A DNA stretch of 64,000 bases from Notospermus geniculatus (GCA_002633025.1 NMRB01002545.1:23966-87965), one strand, 5' to 3'; shown: positions 56,901-63,580, numbered from the stretch's first letter. Notes: a model not told the origin generated them from the sequence alone. Numbers and translations are program-made.

Positions 56901-58645
56901 GCTCAACAATGAGCTGTCGTTTGTTTCGTTGGTCTCAGTATAAGCCATATGGGAACCAGTAATGTTGTATTGCCCATTGAGAGCATAATGTTGCATTGCC
57001 CATTGAGAGCATTGCCCATTGAGAGCATAATGTTGCATTGCCCATTGAGAGCATAATGGATCATTGCCCATTGAGAGCATAATGTTGCTTTGCCCATTGA
57101 GAGCATAATGTTGCTTTGCCCATTGAGAGCATAATGGATCATTGCCCATTGAGAGCATAATGGATCATTGCCCATTGAGAGCATAATGTTGCATTGCCCA
57201 TTGAGAGCATAATGGATCATTGCCCATTGAGAGCATAATGGTGCATTGCCCATTGAGAGCATAATGGTGCATTTGCCCCTTGAGAGCATAATGGTGAATT
57301 GCCCATTGCGAGCATAATGGTGCATTGCCCATTGAGAGCATAACGATGCATTGCCCATTGAGAGCCAACTCCCTTGTGAAAACATGGAAGTGGAGCAGTG
57401 CCCTAACAAAGTTATGTAGTTAGGCAACTGACCAATTCTCAGTTTCTCATCATTACTAATTTCTATCACTACACTGTCATAAGGTATGCAGCTGCTAGTC
57501 TGTATCCACGTTGTAGAATGTCAATTCTATCATGAAATGTTCACATGATTTATCTTCTGCAAGATTCATAAACTCACCCCCCAGTACAATTGTCCAAACT
57601 GGCCAGATTTTAACAGCTTATTCAGATCCAGTGGCAGGCAGCCTGCTACTTTTGGACACTTGAACTGAGGGACCAACATATGATAGAAAAATCATGGGTC
57701 AGTGAATAAGGACCTGGGGCCATATGCATAAAACTTCTTAAGTGCAAAATTTTGCCTTTCTTTTGTTTGGAACAATAGTTTAAGGGGAATTTTACACTTA
57801 AGATGTTTTGTGGGGCCGTACGTATGCACAAAACATCTTAAGTGTAATATTTCCCCCAAAACTATTGTTCCAAACAAAAGATAAAGGAAATTTTACACTT
57901 AAGATGTTTTATTTTACTTACACTTTTAAGTAGTTTTATGAGTATGGGCCCTGTTTATACAAAATACGCAGTGTTGTGACATGACTGCAAAACAATTTTC
58001 TGTCTTTTCTATTTCCATTTGACCATCTTTTCGCCTCAACTTTGACTTATTCATAAACAAACTTAAGTCAAAGTGTGATACTTATCATTTTGTGTTGAAC
58101 AAAGGATAAGTGTCACACTTAGACTTAAATATAGTTTTATGAATATGATTCCTGGGTCCATATTCATAAACAAACTTAAGTCAAAGTGTGATACTTATCT
58201 TTTGTGTTGAACAAAGGATAAGTGTCACACTTAGACTTAAAGTAGTTTTATGAATATGGGCCCCTGATCGTGACAGTATGCTTGTGTGTTTTTTTCTGAC
58301 CACCCAGTAGCCTTTTCTTTAAAACTCACATGATGTCTCGTTTCATTTCCACAGCATACGGGAGCGGGAGCTGAATCCACAGGACAGTCACTCCAGTCCC
58401 CTGGTAGCTGCCTCGAAGACTTCCGCCCGTCGCCGTTCATCGAATGCCACGGACACGGAACATGCAACTATTATGCAACAACGTACAGCTTCTGGTTGGC
58501 CACAATAGACAGATATTCACAGTTTAAACGGCCGCAGCCAGAGACGCTCAAAGCTGGTAGTCTGACGCAACGAATCAGTAGATGTCAAGTGTGTATGCGG
58601 AATAGCAGTCAACCAGCTTTTGAGTTTGCAAGTGCGAAACACTAG
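29885..58645 (+). CDS. COL4A1: Collagen type IV alpha chain, alpha-1 class (first exon not found)
   Basis: Thirty coding exons with matching phases: 29885-29944, 30721-30855, 31313-31357, 32868-33089, 34635-34790, 35436-35498, 35701-35853, 36332-36689, 38470-38715, 39987-40084, 40910-41110, 41977-42145, 42467-42577, 42613-42717, 43268-43479, 45502-45655, 46297-46410, 47143-47403, 47885-48046, 49413-49598, 50167-50300, 51413-51773, 52804-53123, 53557-53593, 53734-53941, 54559-54671, 55000-55205, 56090-56176, 56248-56334, 58355-58645. Using one exon of each tandem pair gives about 1620 residues, close to the usual 1670 or so for the family once a signal peptide is added. The product is a basement-membrane chain: 7S cysteine-rich start, interrupted Gly-X-Y helix, C-terminal NC1 with twelve expected cysteines. 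NC1 features such as [14 protein letters not shown] and RCQVCMRN are alpha-1-like rather than alpha-2-like. RGD occurs in several helix exons. Gaps at 33755 and 48086 fall in introns or could hide in-phase exons. Confidence 0.93.
29937..30580 (+). repeat. 51-bp minisatellite that repeats the 5' splice site
   Basis: About 12 units of roughly 51 bp, each with the core ggtaagttgctggtattgg followed by ttgtgtacaataacagag and atttaatcccaaac. The first unit contains the real donor of the 7S exon at 29945. GTAAGT is intact in nine units (about 29945, 30005, 30067, 30119, 30173, 30224, 30321, 30441 and 30535) and altered in three (near 30269, 30380 and 30490). Confidence 0.9.
30721..36689 (+). CDS. 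COL4A1: Collagen IV exons for the N-terminal helix (seven exons)
   Basis: Exons 30721-30855, 31313-31357, 32868-33089, 34635-34790, 35436-35498, 35701-35853 and 36332-36689 encode Gly-X-Y repeats starting [19 protein letters not shown]. The third carries [13 protein letters not shown], a landmark with a cysteine and an N-glycosylation site found near the N-terminal helix of collagen IV chains. Interruptions include GEVISRGRG in that exon and a long one in 34635-34790 ([17 protein letters not shown]). RGD occurs in 35436-35498 and 35701-35853. The first six exons are phase 0-0; the last ends in phase 1 within a Gly codon. Confidence 0.92.
33139..33330 (+). mobile_element. SINE family S, 5'-truncated copy
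   Basis: Matches the body of the SINE at 43742-44024 (ggcaccttgtaccttgtgtc, ttgcaagggg, aaaagaccgcatccaagtg, ccagggccaataatgctta, ggccctgatggaaaaat) but lacks the tRNA-like head. Confidence 0.7.
33667..33715. repeat. Perfect 17-bp-stem hairpin
   Basis: gggcatcctgcagatgg (33667-33683) pairs exactly with ccatctgcaggatgccc (33699-33715); the 15-nt loop itself can form a CTGCT/AGCAG mini-stem. It lies in an intron of the collagen gene just before the second gap. Confidence 0.75.
33755..34338. other. Assembly gap (584 N)
   Basis: Gap in the intron between exons 32868-33089 and 34635-34790, preceded by a G run. Flanking exons are both phase 0, so a hidden phase 0-0 exon cannot be excluded. Confidence 0.95.
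34429..34594. mobile_element. Long foldback element, nearly palindromic
   Basis: The left half reads attaaaccctcgg, ggtcttggtt, acaccaaaccc, ggtggagc; the right half reads gctccaccct, gggtttggtgt, aaccaagaccct, cctcgggtttaat. The whole element is therefore an imperfect palindrome of about 165 bp. It ends about 40 bp before an exon acceptor. Confidence 0.75.
34834..35204 (+). mobile_element. MITE-like element, family G, copy 1
   Basis: Starts aatgaggaacccgcgtgcc and ends ggttcctcat, inverted ends. The same element in reverse orientation is at 62862-63232. Shared inner blocks include gtcggcgctgcgagc, gacgtcattgacgtcg and cgccagaaataaatggaaat. Confidence 0.7.
36057..36249. mobile_element. Foldback MITE, family F, copy 1
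   Basis: Left arm contains cttctgccaaaatctcaacc and cctcgatctgaaac; right arm contains gtttcagaccgaggtt and gagatttgggcggaagtgcg, the inverse. The loop holds cgtgacgccatc and cagcaatggtcgagtctgac. Other copies are at about 40207-40389 and 55840-56010, all in introns of this gene. Confidence 0.75.
37166..37252 (-). mobile_element. SINE family S fragment
   Basis: Minus-strand fragment matching the body of the family S SINE (caaggcaccacggctta, ctcaagctactca). It is heavily diverged. Confidence 0.5.
38470..48046 (+). CDS. COL4A1: Collagen IV exons for the central helix (eleven exons)
   Basis: Exons 38470-38715, 39987-40084, 40910-41110, 41977-42145, the tandem pair 42467-42577 and 42613-42717, 43268-43479, 45502-45655, 46297-46410, 47143-47403 and 47885-48046. 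Most junctions are phase 1, splitting the Gly codon after its first base, as is common in collagen IV. Exon 38470-38715 has a close cysteine pair ([10 protein letters not shown]) and interruptions [11 protein letters not shown]. Exon 45502-45655 has an interruption [11 protein letters not shown], and 47143-47403 has [13 protein letters not shown] occurs in 38470-38715, 41977-42145 and 47885-48046. Gly periodicity is otherwise maintained throughout. Confidence 0.92.
39024..39492. mobile_element. Foldback DNA transposon with long TIRs and 9-bp target duplication (MULE-like)
   Basis: Long inverted ends: left tagtctggttccctgacctg then ctgtatggtggtg; right catcatacagcagg then tcagggaaccagacta. The flanks are a direct repeat gcgataatt at 39015-39023 and 39493-39501. 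Long inverted ends with a 9-bp duplication fit Mutator-like elements. No transposase frame, so non-autonomous. Confidence 0.8.
39607..39936. mobile_element. MITE with TAA target duplication (PIF/Harbinger-like)
   Basis: Left end ggggccatctcaaaatt and right end aattttgagacggcccc are near-perfect inverted repeats, continuing inward through gatgccaaaaaagacgaagt and acttcatcttttttggcatc. TAA flanks both sides (39604-39606, 39937-39939). The 3-bp TWA duplication suggests PIF/Harbinger. It ends 50 bp before the acceptor of exon 39987. Confidence 0.75.
40207..40389. mobile_element. Foldback MITE, family F, copy 2
   Basis: Arms gaaatctcaaccacaactt and ggttctggtcgagatttc with the shared loop (cagtgacgtcaaagacgttg, cgaccattgctgaatc). 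A family A copy follows directly at 40391. Confidence 0.75.
40391..40611 (+). mobile_element. MITE-like dispersed repeat, family A, copy 3
   Basis: Matches 2149-2406 (tctcatagcctcgtg, ccaaaatgcttgc, ttttcagcac, gggagagctctaat, gtagtacattttacac) and ends ttgaatacagaggggctttaa-like. The left terminus is missing where family F copy 2 abuts. Confidence 0.65.
41296..41458 (+). repeat. 35-bp minisatellite (about 4.5 units)
   Basis: Unit gagaacggtagtcgtgaaca followed by ctgaaaatgcaatcc, repeated in the intron between exons 40910-41110 and 41977-42145. Confidence 0.8.
41602..41941. mobile_element. Foldback element with about 20-bp TIRs
   Basis: Left end tttacctgacacgcggtaag and right end cttaccgcgtgtcaggtaaa are exact inverted repeats. 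Inner arms with atttatctgcacgcgg and ccgcgtgcagataaat are a second inverted pair. It ends 35 bp before the acceptor of exon 41977. Confidence 0.8.
42467..42577 (+). CDS. COL4A1: Collagen IV tandem exon a (no cysteine), probably mutually exclusive
   Basis: 111 nt, phase 1-1, encodes [16 protein letters not shown] followed by [21 protein letters not shown]. The acceptor is cattttcag and the donor GTACAA. The [13 protein letters not shown] stretch is a helix interruption. The next exon (42613-42717) is a diverged duplicate of it with matching upstream intron sequence (acttctttcatt). Only 35 nt separate the two, too short for a standard metazoan spliceosomal intron, so joining both exons in one mRNA is unlikely. 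Confidence 0.85.
42613..42717 (+). CDS. COL4A1: Collagen IV tandem exon b (cysteine pair), probably mutually exclusive
   Basis: 105 nt, phase 1-1, encodes [14 protein letters not shown] followed by [21 protein letters not shown]. It aligns with exon a from QPAP onward but is two residues shorter in the interruption and has two cysteines where exon a has none. The acceptor is ttattttcag and the donor GTACAA. Retaining the 35-nt spacer would introduce a stop (tga in caTTGAact) after exon a, so the spacer is not coding. Confidence 0.85.
42726..42866 (+). repeat. 20-bp minisatellite (about 7 units)
   Basis: Unit gagagtactgtggtgtagtg in tandem, starting 9 bp after the donor of tandem exon b. A ccctataacacc/ggtgttataggg inverted repeat cluster follows at 42910-42985. 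Confidence 0.85.
43140..43262 (+). repeat. TGATG-type microsatellite
   Basis: Near-perfect (gtgat)n/(gtgac)n array in the intron just before the acceptor of exon 43268. Confidence 0.85.
43742..44024 (+). mobile_element. tRNA-derived SINE, family S, full-length copy
   Basis: Head with A box TGGCCTAGTGG (43753-43763) and B box GGTTCGAATCC (43797-43807), exact pol III consensus. Then the body (ccttgtaccttgtgtctttg, ccagggccaataatg) and a tail of repeated aaatac. Other copies: 8341-8592 (-), 33139-33330 (+), fragment 37166-37252 (-). It is located in a collagen intron. Confidence 0.85.
44432..44824. mobile_element. Foldback element with about 80-bp imperfect arms
   Basis: Left arm tggcgcgaggttt, ctccgcaacggctggg, atcgacttgtctttcttg; right arm caagaaagacaagttaattg, cccagccgttgcggag, aacctcgcgcca. 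No coding frame. Confidence 0.7.
45133..45380. mobile_element. MITE, family C, copy 1
   Basis: Inverted ends ttcaccctaacttcaacatg with ggcaaagtgcca and tggcactttgcc with catgttgaagttagggtgaa. Full second copy in reverse orientation at 61039-61309; a single end is at about 44988-45025. Confidence 0.8.
45713..45956. mobile_element. MITE with perfect 20-bp TIRs
   Basis: tcacactgagctagttctca (45713-45732) and tgagaactagctcagtgtga (45937-45956) are exact inverted repeats. The interior has gttccgaacgg-like inverted motifs. No clear target duplication. Confidence 0.8.
46481..46600 (-). mobile_element. Pol III-type SINE head with tRNA-like A box and 5S-like A/C boxes
   Basis: On the minus strand TGGCCTAGCAGTTAGTGC resembles a tRNA A-box region. 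It is followed by AAGTTAAGC (about 46529-46521) and, 31 nt downstream of its start, TGGATGGGTGGCCG. In eukaryotic 5S rRNA the motifs AAGCTAAGC and TGGATGGGAGACCG have the same 31-nt spacing. This suggests a 5S-related or chimeric SINE. Confidence 0.5.
47731..47830 (+). mobile_element. tRNA-like SINE head (long variable arm)
   Basis: A box TGGCCTAGTGG (47743-47753) and B box GGTTCGAATCT (47809-47819), with spacing as in class II tRNAs (Leu/Ser). It ends 54 bp before the acceptor of exon 47885. Probably a SINE rather than a functional tRNA because the acceptor stem does not pair. Confidence 0.5.
48086..48647. other. Assembly gap (562 N)
   Basis: Gap in the intron between exons 47885-48046 and 49413-49598, preceded by a C run. 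Flanking exons are phase 1 and phase 1, so a hidden in-phase exon is possible. Confidence 0.95.
49413..53941 (+). CDS. COL4A1: Collagen IV exons for the C-terminal helix (six exons)
   Basis: Exons 49413-49598, 50167-50300, 51413-51773, 52804-53123, 53557-53593 and 53734-53941. Interruptions include [13 protein letters not shown] at the start of 51413-51773, [13 protein letters not shown] at its end and GETAEGFKG in 52804-53123. The last exon ends the helix and crosses into NC1 with [12 protein letters not shown], splitting an Arg codon (phase 2). The donor of the 37-nt exon 53557-53593 contains an ambiguous base (N at 53595) exactly at the invariant T. Confidence 0.92.
49625..49745 (+). repeat. 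33-bp minisatellite (about 3 units)
   Basis: Unit ccccggtcacaggggaagga plus aaagttgaaaaaa, three times, beginning about 25 bp after a collagen donor (49599). It is stop-free in one frame only by virtue of its multiple-of-3 period. Confidence 0.8.
51097..51343. mobile_element. MITE, family M, intact copy with target duplication
   Basis: Perfect 15-bp ends caggggcgtagctag and ctagctacgcccctg. Flanked by ATAAT on both sides (51092-51096, 51344-51348). The interior is shared with 23566-23787. Confidence 0.85.
53281..53416. mobile_element. Small foldback MITE (gggcccagtt type)
   Basis: Ends gggcccagttgcacaaagaa with tcttaagtct and agacttaaga with ttctttgtgaaactgggccc. About 30-bp arms. It lies in an intron. 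Confidence 0.8.
54559..55205 (+). CDS. COL4A1: Collagen IV NC1 domain, first subdomain (two exons)
   Basis: Exons 54559-54671 and 55000-55205. The first reads [20 protein letters not shown] then [17 protein letters not shown], a signature of the C4/NC1 fold. The second reads [20 protein letters not shown] and [14 protein letters not shown] and ends [13 protein letters not shown]. The second methionine of the TQMM motif aligns with Met93 of human alpha-1 NC1, one partner of the sulfilimine cross-link between opposing NC1 trimers. NC1 drives chain selection and trimer assembly. Confidence 0.95.
55363..55470 (-). mobile_element. MITE-like dispersed repeat, family A, truncated copy 4
   Basis: Minus-strand fragment sharing ttgaattctgaaagt, acttacgtcctccgac and gtgtagtgtaaaatg with the other copies. 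Confidence 0.55.
55840..56010. mobile_element. Foldback MITE, family F, copy 3
   Basis: Arms gcgcacttctgcc and ggcagaagtgcgc with the shared inner sequence (cagtgacggcgaagact, cgaccattgctgaatc). It ends 80 bp before NC1 tandem exon a. Confidence 0.75.
56090..56176 (+). CDS. COL4A1: Collagen IV NC1 tandem exon a (alternative start of second subdomain)
   Basis: 87 nt, phase 0-0, 29 residues, beginning [18 protein letters not shown] and ending GYTFIM. Acceptor ctccctcag, donor GTAAGT. The frame joins correctly to both the preceding exon (55205) and the last exon (58355). It is homologous to 56248-56334 (18 of 29 residues identical by eye). It is the more diverged of the two compared with the canonical VMAVHSQT...LWIGYSF sequence known in vertebrate alpha-1 chains. 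Confidence 0.88.
56248..56334 (+). CDS. COL4A1: Collagen IV NC1 tandem exon b (alternative start of second subdomain)
   Basis: 87 nt, phase 0-0, beginning [18 protein letters not shown] and ending GYSWVM. Acceptor ctatccag, donor GTAAGA. Followed by the last exon starting HTGAGAE, which continues it exactly as in vertebrate chains. Only 71 nt separate it from exon a. Including both would insert 29 residues and an unpaired cysteine into the NC1 fold, so one-or-the-other use is expected. Confidence 0.9.
56963..57370 (+). repeat. 26-bp minisatellite (about 15 units)
   Basis: Unit cccattgagagcataatg plus gtgcattg-type ending, tandem in the last collagen intron. It has no stops in some minus-strand phases, producing a spurious 188-residue frame of [13 protein letters not shown]-like repeats. 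Confidence 0.9.
57715..58263. mobile_element. Cluster of foldback elements (gggccatattcataaa type)
   Basis: Three neighbouring elements with inverted ends of the form tattcataaacaaacttaag and cttaaagtagttttatgaat, separated by short stretches: about 57715-57952, 58048-58150 and 58152-58262. The last two are near-identical direct copies. Confidence 0.7.
58355..58645 (+). CDS. COL4A1: Collagen IV last exon: NC1 second subdomain and C-terminus
   Basis: Encodes [20 protein letters not shown] through [20 protein letters not shown] to [13 protein letters not shown], then an extra tail [11 protein letters not shown] and stop TAG at 58643-58645. The Lys in PETLKAG aligns with Lys211 of human alpha-1 NC1, the second partner of the sulfilimine bond. 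Family members usually end within a few residues of the CMR motif, so the 11-residue tail is an addition. The acceptor is ttccacag. Confidence 0.95.
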   Translation, partial: HTGAGAESTGQSLQSPGSCLEDFRPSPFIECHGHGTCNYYATTYSFWLATIDRYSQFKRPQPETLKAGSLTQRISRCQVCMRNSSQPAFEFASAKH

Positions 58646-58872
58646 GTGCGTTGTTCGTTGGTTTGATGCAAAACCTGGATTGACTTTTGGATTGAATTCG
58701 TTGCGACATCTGGATTTTGGTGGAAGCGAACGTTCTGATTTATTTGTGCTGGAAGTGACAATACGTATACGATTATGGTGTCGCCCATAAAATAGGAATT
58801 AAATGTGGGCTGAAACTGGCTTTAGGCGTATTTTAGGATATTTTGTTGGGATTGCTGATCTTTGGTGCTATA

Positions 58873-58878
58873 AATAAA
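58873..58878 (+). promoter_or_regulatory. Candidate polyadenylation signal AATAAA of the collagen gene
   Basis: First AATAAA after the stop codon, 228 nt downstream. Not verified by transcripts. Confidence 0.45.
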
Positions 58879-58980
58879 ATACTCATCCATATTCTCTTTG
58901 GACACGATGTGATTGATGCAGGCGCAAATGTTATGGCCAGTATTTTTACCCATGCCACCATACAACCCTATGGAAACCAA

Positions 58981-59160
58981 CCAAATAGGAGCAGTCAGCT
59001 GTGCGTATTGCCAAAAGATGGCAGCAAAGTTCTAGCGGACCAATGCAAAAGAAACTTCTCTTGATTGGTGCTCAATCAAGAATGAATGAGTCCACTATAT
59101 GCATTGGATTGGGCATTAGTGACACCTATTGGTCAACTCACTGACAGCTCCTATTGGCAA
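58981..59160 (+). repeat. Dispersed repeat, copy of 3332-3506
   Basis: Reverse complement of 3332-3506. It contains cagcaaagttctagcggacc, gcattggattgggcatt and acctattggtcaac. Confidence 0.55.
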
Positions 59161-59924
59161 TGGGTTGTCAGAGTGGTGCAATGGAAATATCAACGCCTGA
59201 CACCTCTGAGGTTCCAGATTCAGACCTCAGTCGGATCTCCTCTTCATGTGACGGAGGGGCGACTCCCTTTAACAGTGCAGGTTTTTCTCTGGCCACTCCG
59301 GTTTCCTCCTGCTGTGTATAATTCACGCGATGTTATCAACATGTATCTGGAGCTAATAATTCCGTATTTGGCACTTAATTCAATATTAACCCAATAGAGC
59401 CCATGCCGCCCTAGACCGCCCTGGCGTGTGCCGCCTAGAAGGCCACGCCCACTTTTTGACAAAAATCCGCATCACCTCTTAGCCTCTATTGCAGAAATCA
59501 AAATCACTAATTACTGCCGGCAGCACCACAATCCGCCATGTCTCCAGATGCCGTTACCGCCATAAACCGCCTTGACTCGTTATACTGTTCTCTATTCAGC
59601 TTAATGCAGTCGCATTTCATGGCGGTTCAGGGCGGTGAAAGTTACAGACGGAAAGTGCAAAAAAATAGGTGGCTCTATTGGGTTAAAAAAAGCAATGGAT
59701 GCACATTTCCTTGTTCAGAATGAGGCATTGTCATCATCACATTAAATCACAACAACTTAGTTAATTCGTGCGAAGTGTACATCCACTGCCTTGCGACTGA
59801 TTTTAAGATCTCAGTGGCAGAGTTTGACTTATTCCTTTGTGGCTGTTAGTGGCAGATTGGTGGATACTTTGTTTATGCAATTTTGTGCCATCTTTGTTTT
59901 GTTTTTATTTGAAGTTGACTCTAT

Positions 59925-60072
59925 GGGCCGTATGCACCAAAAGAAGATTATCTTGAACTCAGGTTCAGCCACAACTTTTCCATTGTCACATCATGCCCTG
60001 GCAAACCTGAACAATTGAAAAGTTGTGGCTCAACCTGGGTTCAATATAATCTTCGTTTGGTGCATACGGCCC
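59925..60072. mobile_element. Foldback MITE (gggccgtatgcacc type)
   Basis: Ends gggccgtatgcaccaaaaga and cgtttggtgcatacggccc, with inner arms ttcagccacaacttttc and gaaaagttgtggctcaa. Confidence 0.8.
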
Positions 60073-61038
60073 TATGTGTATATCGGATGGTTTGAGACCA
60101 TTTCGATCTTGCAAATTTTGGGAATCTATTTCAAAGTGTGCGAGGTATGTTTTCAGCATCCATGTTATATCTAGAGCCAACTGTCAAACATTGCATGATT
60201 GACCAGATTAATTAGTTGATGATTGATGCTAATTAACTTTGATTTCTGATGCTAATTATCTTTGATTTCCTTCTCATTATCAATCAGCAATCACTGCCAA
60301 TCAATCAAGTCCTTCAGTGGTTAATACTCATTAAGAACTACTGGGCCACAAGAAATCGACTCATCCATCCATGTCCATTGCGTGTGTACCATTTGTGATG
60401 TGATTCCTGTCTGTTACACTTCCAATGACAAACTGAAATAATAGATCGCGCAGTGAGTACAAGACCCAAATGACGCACTAACGCCATATGACGCACTAAC
60501 GCCACTTTTGTAGCTGTTGACGTTGCGCCATCAGAAAAACTGTTCATTTTTCGACACAATTTTCTGGGATTTTCCCCAAAGACGTTGCCAATATTGGCAT
60601 CCTGTGGCATAGAGTAACAGCTCTTCAGTAGTCGATGCACAAGAATTACAGTTTGTTCTTTTTAGGTTTGGAAAGTGGATGATGGATAACATTTCTAAGT
60701 GGGCCCAGCTTATAATCTTTGTAAATATGTATATGAATGATAGGGAATACATAGAAGAATAGTTATCTAAGGACATTTCATTGTGATGATGGTCTCAGTG
60801 TGCATTTTGCAAGATGCACTCACTCCGTAAAATCGCTCATTTTGGCATGGATTTTGTTTCGCGTTATTGTGTCTGTCTAAACTTTGCATTTTCAAAAGAT
60901 TGTAACAGGGAACCGTTTAGATATTGTAATTTGTCCAGGTGGAATTTTCTCGATCATAAAACCTTTGTGAAAATATGTGATGCAAAATCAAACCCATGAA
61001 AAATAAGTGATTTTACAGTGACTAAAGTGTACCGGTAA

Positions 61039-61309
61039 TTCACCCTAACTTCAATATAGGCAAAGTGCCAGGCCTAACTTCAAGATGGGCAAAGTGCCAG
61101 GCCTGTGCAACAGACACCATGAAGTAAAGACAATGATTAAGCCACAAATCACAATATTCACCAGTTGACTGAGCACGACCTTGGAGTGTTTTCTATAGAT
61201 AGGCCTGTTCAAGTAACCCTAACATCAATAACTGCGACATGGATTATTTACCACTGACCTTTGCACATTTCCAACCTTGGCACTTTGCCCATGTTGAAGT
61301 TATGGTGAA
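61039..61309. mobile_element. MITE, family C, copy 2
   Basis: Reverse-orientation copy of 45133-45380 with inverted ends ttcaccctaacttcaatata and catgttgaagttatggtgaa. The inner sequence (caacagacacca, agttgactgagcac, atttaccactgacct) matches copy 1 in complement. It has a duplicated left end. Confidence 0.8.
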
Positions 61310-61861
61310 TTATACTTTAATAGATGGTCTATTGTAGTGTGTAATGTATTCTTAGATCTTCATGACAAGTGGCAAAGTCCTTGAAGTTGTACTATCACAT
61401 ATCTACTTTGTATTCTAGTCTTAATCAAATTATGCAAATATCTCTGCAGATGCATGAACTGTGAACATGTATAGATTATTTAAGACTGATTATATGATCA
61501 TACGACTATGCAAAATAAACTAATCTTTCATTATGTAAATGTACCATTGCATGCATGTGATTCGCATTTTGTATGTCACTTTATGAACTGTTGTTTTGGG
61601 GAGGGAGATATCGTCATCTTATGGTGTAAATACTACCTGAGAACTTTGGCCAGTTTCATTCATCTCAAATCTACGATCAACTTGCCATAATTTACAGTGC
61701 CGGTACCGGTATCTTATTAATAATATTTTTGTACGAAAAGAAACTCCATGATGACAAACCTTTTAAATTCATGAAGTAACTTCATCAGGCAAGCTCTTAT
61801 CTTCATATATGGTAGATATTGAATTTGTTACATATTAATAATATGGTACTTCGTTGAGATG

Positions 61862-62330
61862 AAATAGGCTGATCCAACGGTCTTCCAACTTCATTTGGCT
61901 GAGTGTAATAGGCTGATCCAACAGTCTTCATCTTCATTTGGTTGAATGAATAGGCTGATCAAACGATCTTCCAACTTCATTTGGATGAGTGTAGTCGGCT
62001 GATCCAACGGTCTTCCAACTTCATTTGGCTGAGTGTAATAGGCTGATCCAACAGTCTTCAGCTTCATCTGGCTGAGTGAAATAGGCTGATCCAATGGTCT
62101 TCCAATTTCATTTGGCTGAGTGTAATAGGATGATCCAATGGTCTTCCAACTTCATTTGGCTGAGTGTGATAAGCTGATCCAACAGTCTTCCGGCTTCATT
62201 TGGCAGAATGTAGGCCTAGTCANTCTTCCCGCAGCTTCATTTAGGCTGAGTGTAATAGGCTGATCCAACGTCTTCCAACTTCATTAGGCTGGCTGAGTGA
62301 AGCTGATCCAACTGTCTTCAGCTTCATTTA
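61862..62330 (+). repeat. 44-bp minisatellite (about 10 units)
   Basis: Unit aataggctgatccaacggtc then ttccaacttcatttggctga and gtgt. Units diverge towards the right end; an ambiguous base lies at 62223. Confidence 0.9.
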
Positions 62331-62861
62331 GCAGAGACCAGAGTGTAGTCATCACAAAGTTATTTGATAAAGAAAATCTATGTTTTTTGTACAAAGATTT
62401 GTATCATCTCGAAGTCTATGCAGAACATTTTGTGGTAAAAGAATGTGTCTTTTGATAAATTAGTTGGCAATGACTTTTTCAGTGCAGTTAATACTACTAT
62501 TAAATGGTATTTCCAAAAATTTGTCTTGACTTGATCTTCTTGCTGAGACGCTAGTTGCAATACAGCATTGTATTTGTTTCCATTTACTGTTTGATGCAGT
62601 GGATGAGACTCCAGAATATCACGACGATTCCCCATGGACAGTTGTCCCGGGGGGTTGTCCCCCAAGACAATTTCCCAGGACAAAATCCCCATGGACAATT
62701 ACCCTTTTGTGAGTCATAACCAAAAATCTGCACTTCATACTTCTGTGTTCAACTTTCCTGAGGGCCAATTGTCCAGGCAGAATTGTCCTCGAGGAATTGC
62801 CGTATCTGGGGGCAATTGTCCTGGGGAATTATTTGGGGGAATTGTCCTTGAATCCATTTCC

Positions 62862-63232
62862 AATGGGGAACCCGCACACTAACGTCACAACGTGGCGCTG
62901 CGAGCGATGTGACCGAAATCTCTTTTTTCTAACGTTATTTCCATTTATTTCTGGCGTGAAAATAAACCATTTGTGTTGGTCGCATGGCAGTAAAACTTAA
63001 ATCATCGTGTAGCAGATGAAATTTTCTTTTAAACTCATTCCTTTTTTTCTTAAAATTAAGAGATCCGATAGCGATAAGGACGTCATTTGTGTCATTCTTC
63101 CTGTAGAAAAATGTACAGGAATTTTTTTCATGACGCAACGTCAACACCTAAAACAACGTCAATGACGTCGTTTCGGTACAATCGCTCGCAGCGCCGACCT
63201 GTCGGGATAAACCGCAGGGCGGGTTCCTCATT
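62862..63232 (-). mobile_element. MITE-like element, family G, copy 2
   Basis: Reverse-complement copy of 34834-35204 with shared blocks aacgtcaatgacgtcgtttc, gcgccgacctgtcggg and gggttcctca. Confidence 0.7.
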
Positions 63233-63534
63233 ATGTAGTGGTCGCATCATTGGAATGCATTAGGCCTCCAATGACAAAATGTGTGACTGCGCCTGCAGAG
63301 TGCCAGTTTAGTTTTATTAGGGACATCTTCGGCTGCAGTTTCATGAGGTTGTCTCCCGGGGTCGTCTTTACTCGTTCCAAAAGTGTCTCCCCCTTCTGTA
63401 GTCTGGATGTTTTTGCTGATATATAGGCCTACTTGACAATAGCTTCTTGCCATTCACAAATCGCGTGAATGTACACAAAAATTAGCTTACATTTCCATAA
63501 CAAACTTTCAAGCATGAGAAAAATCATGCCAACG

Positions 63535-63580
63535 AAAAATGAGGACAGTCACAACCCAGGTTGTGACTGTCCTCATTTTT
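63535..63580. promoter_or_regulatory. Perfect 22-bp palindrome upstream of a first exon
   Basis: The 22-bp arms (63535-63556 and 63559-63580, cores gaggacagtcacaacc and ggttgtgactgtcctc) are exact inverted repeats around a 2-nt centre (ca). It lies 88 bp before the ATG at 63669. A regulatory role is only a guess. Confidence 0.5.

Noticed and set aside
56903-57469. 188-residue minus-strand frame with [13 protein letters not shown]-like repeats
   Set aside because: It is entirely the 26-bp minisatellite in a collagen intron; no start context or flanking exons support a protein.
61862-62330. Possible CRISPR array (regular direct repeats)
   Set aside because: Units are contiguous with no unique spacers, and the genome is eukaryotic; it is a minisatellite.
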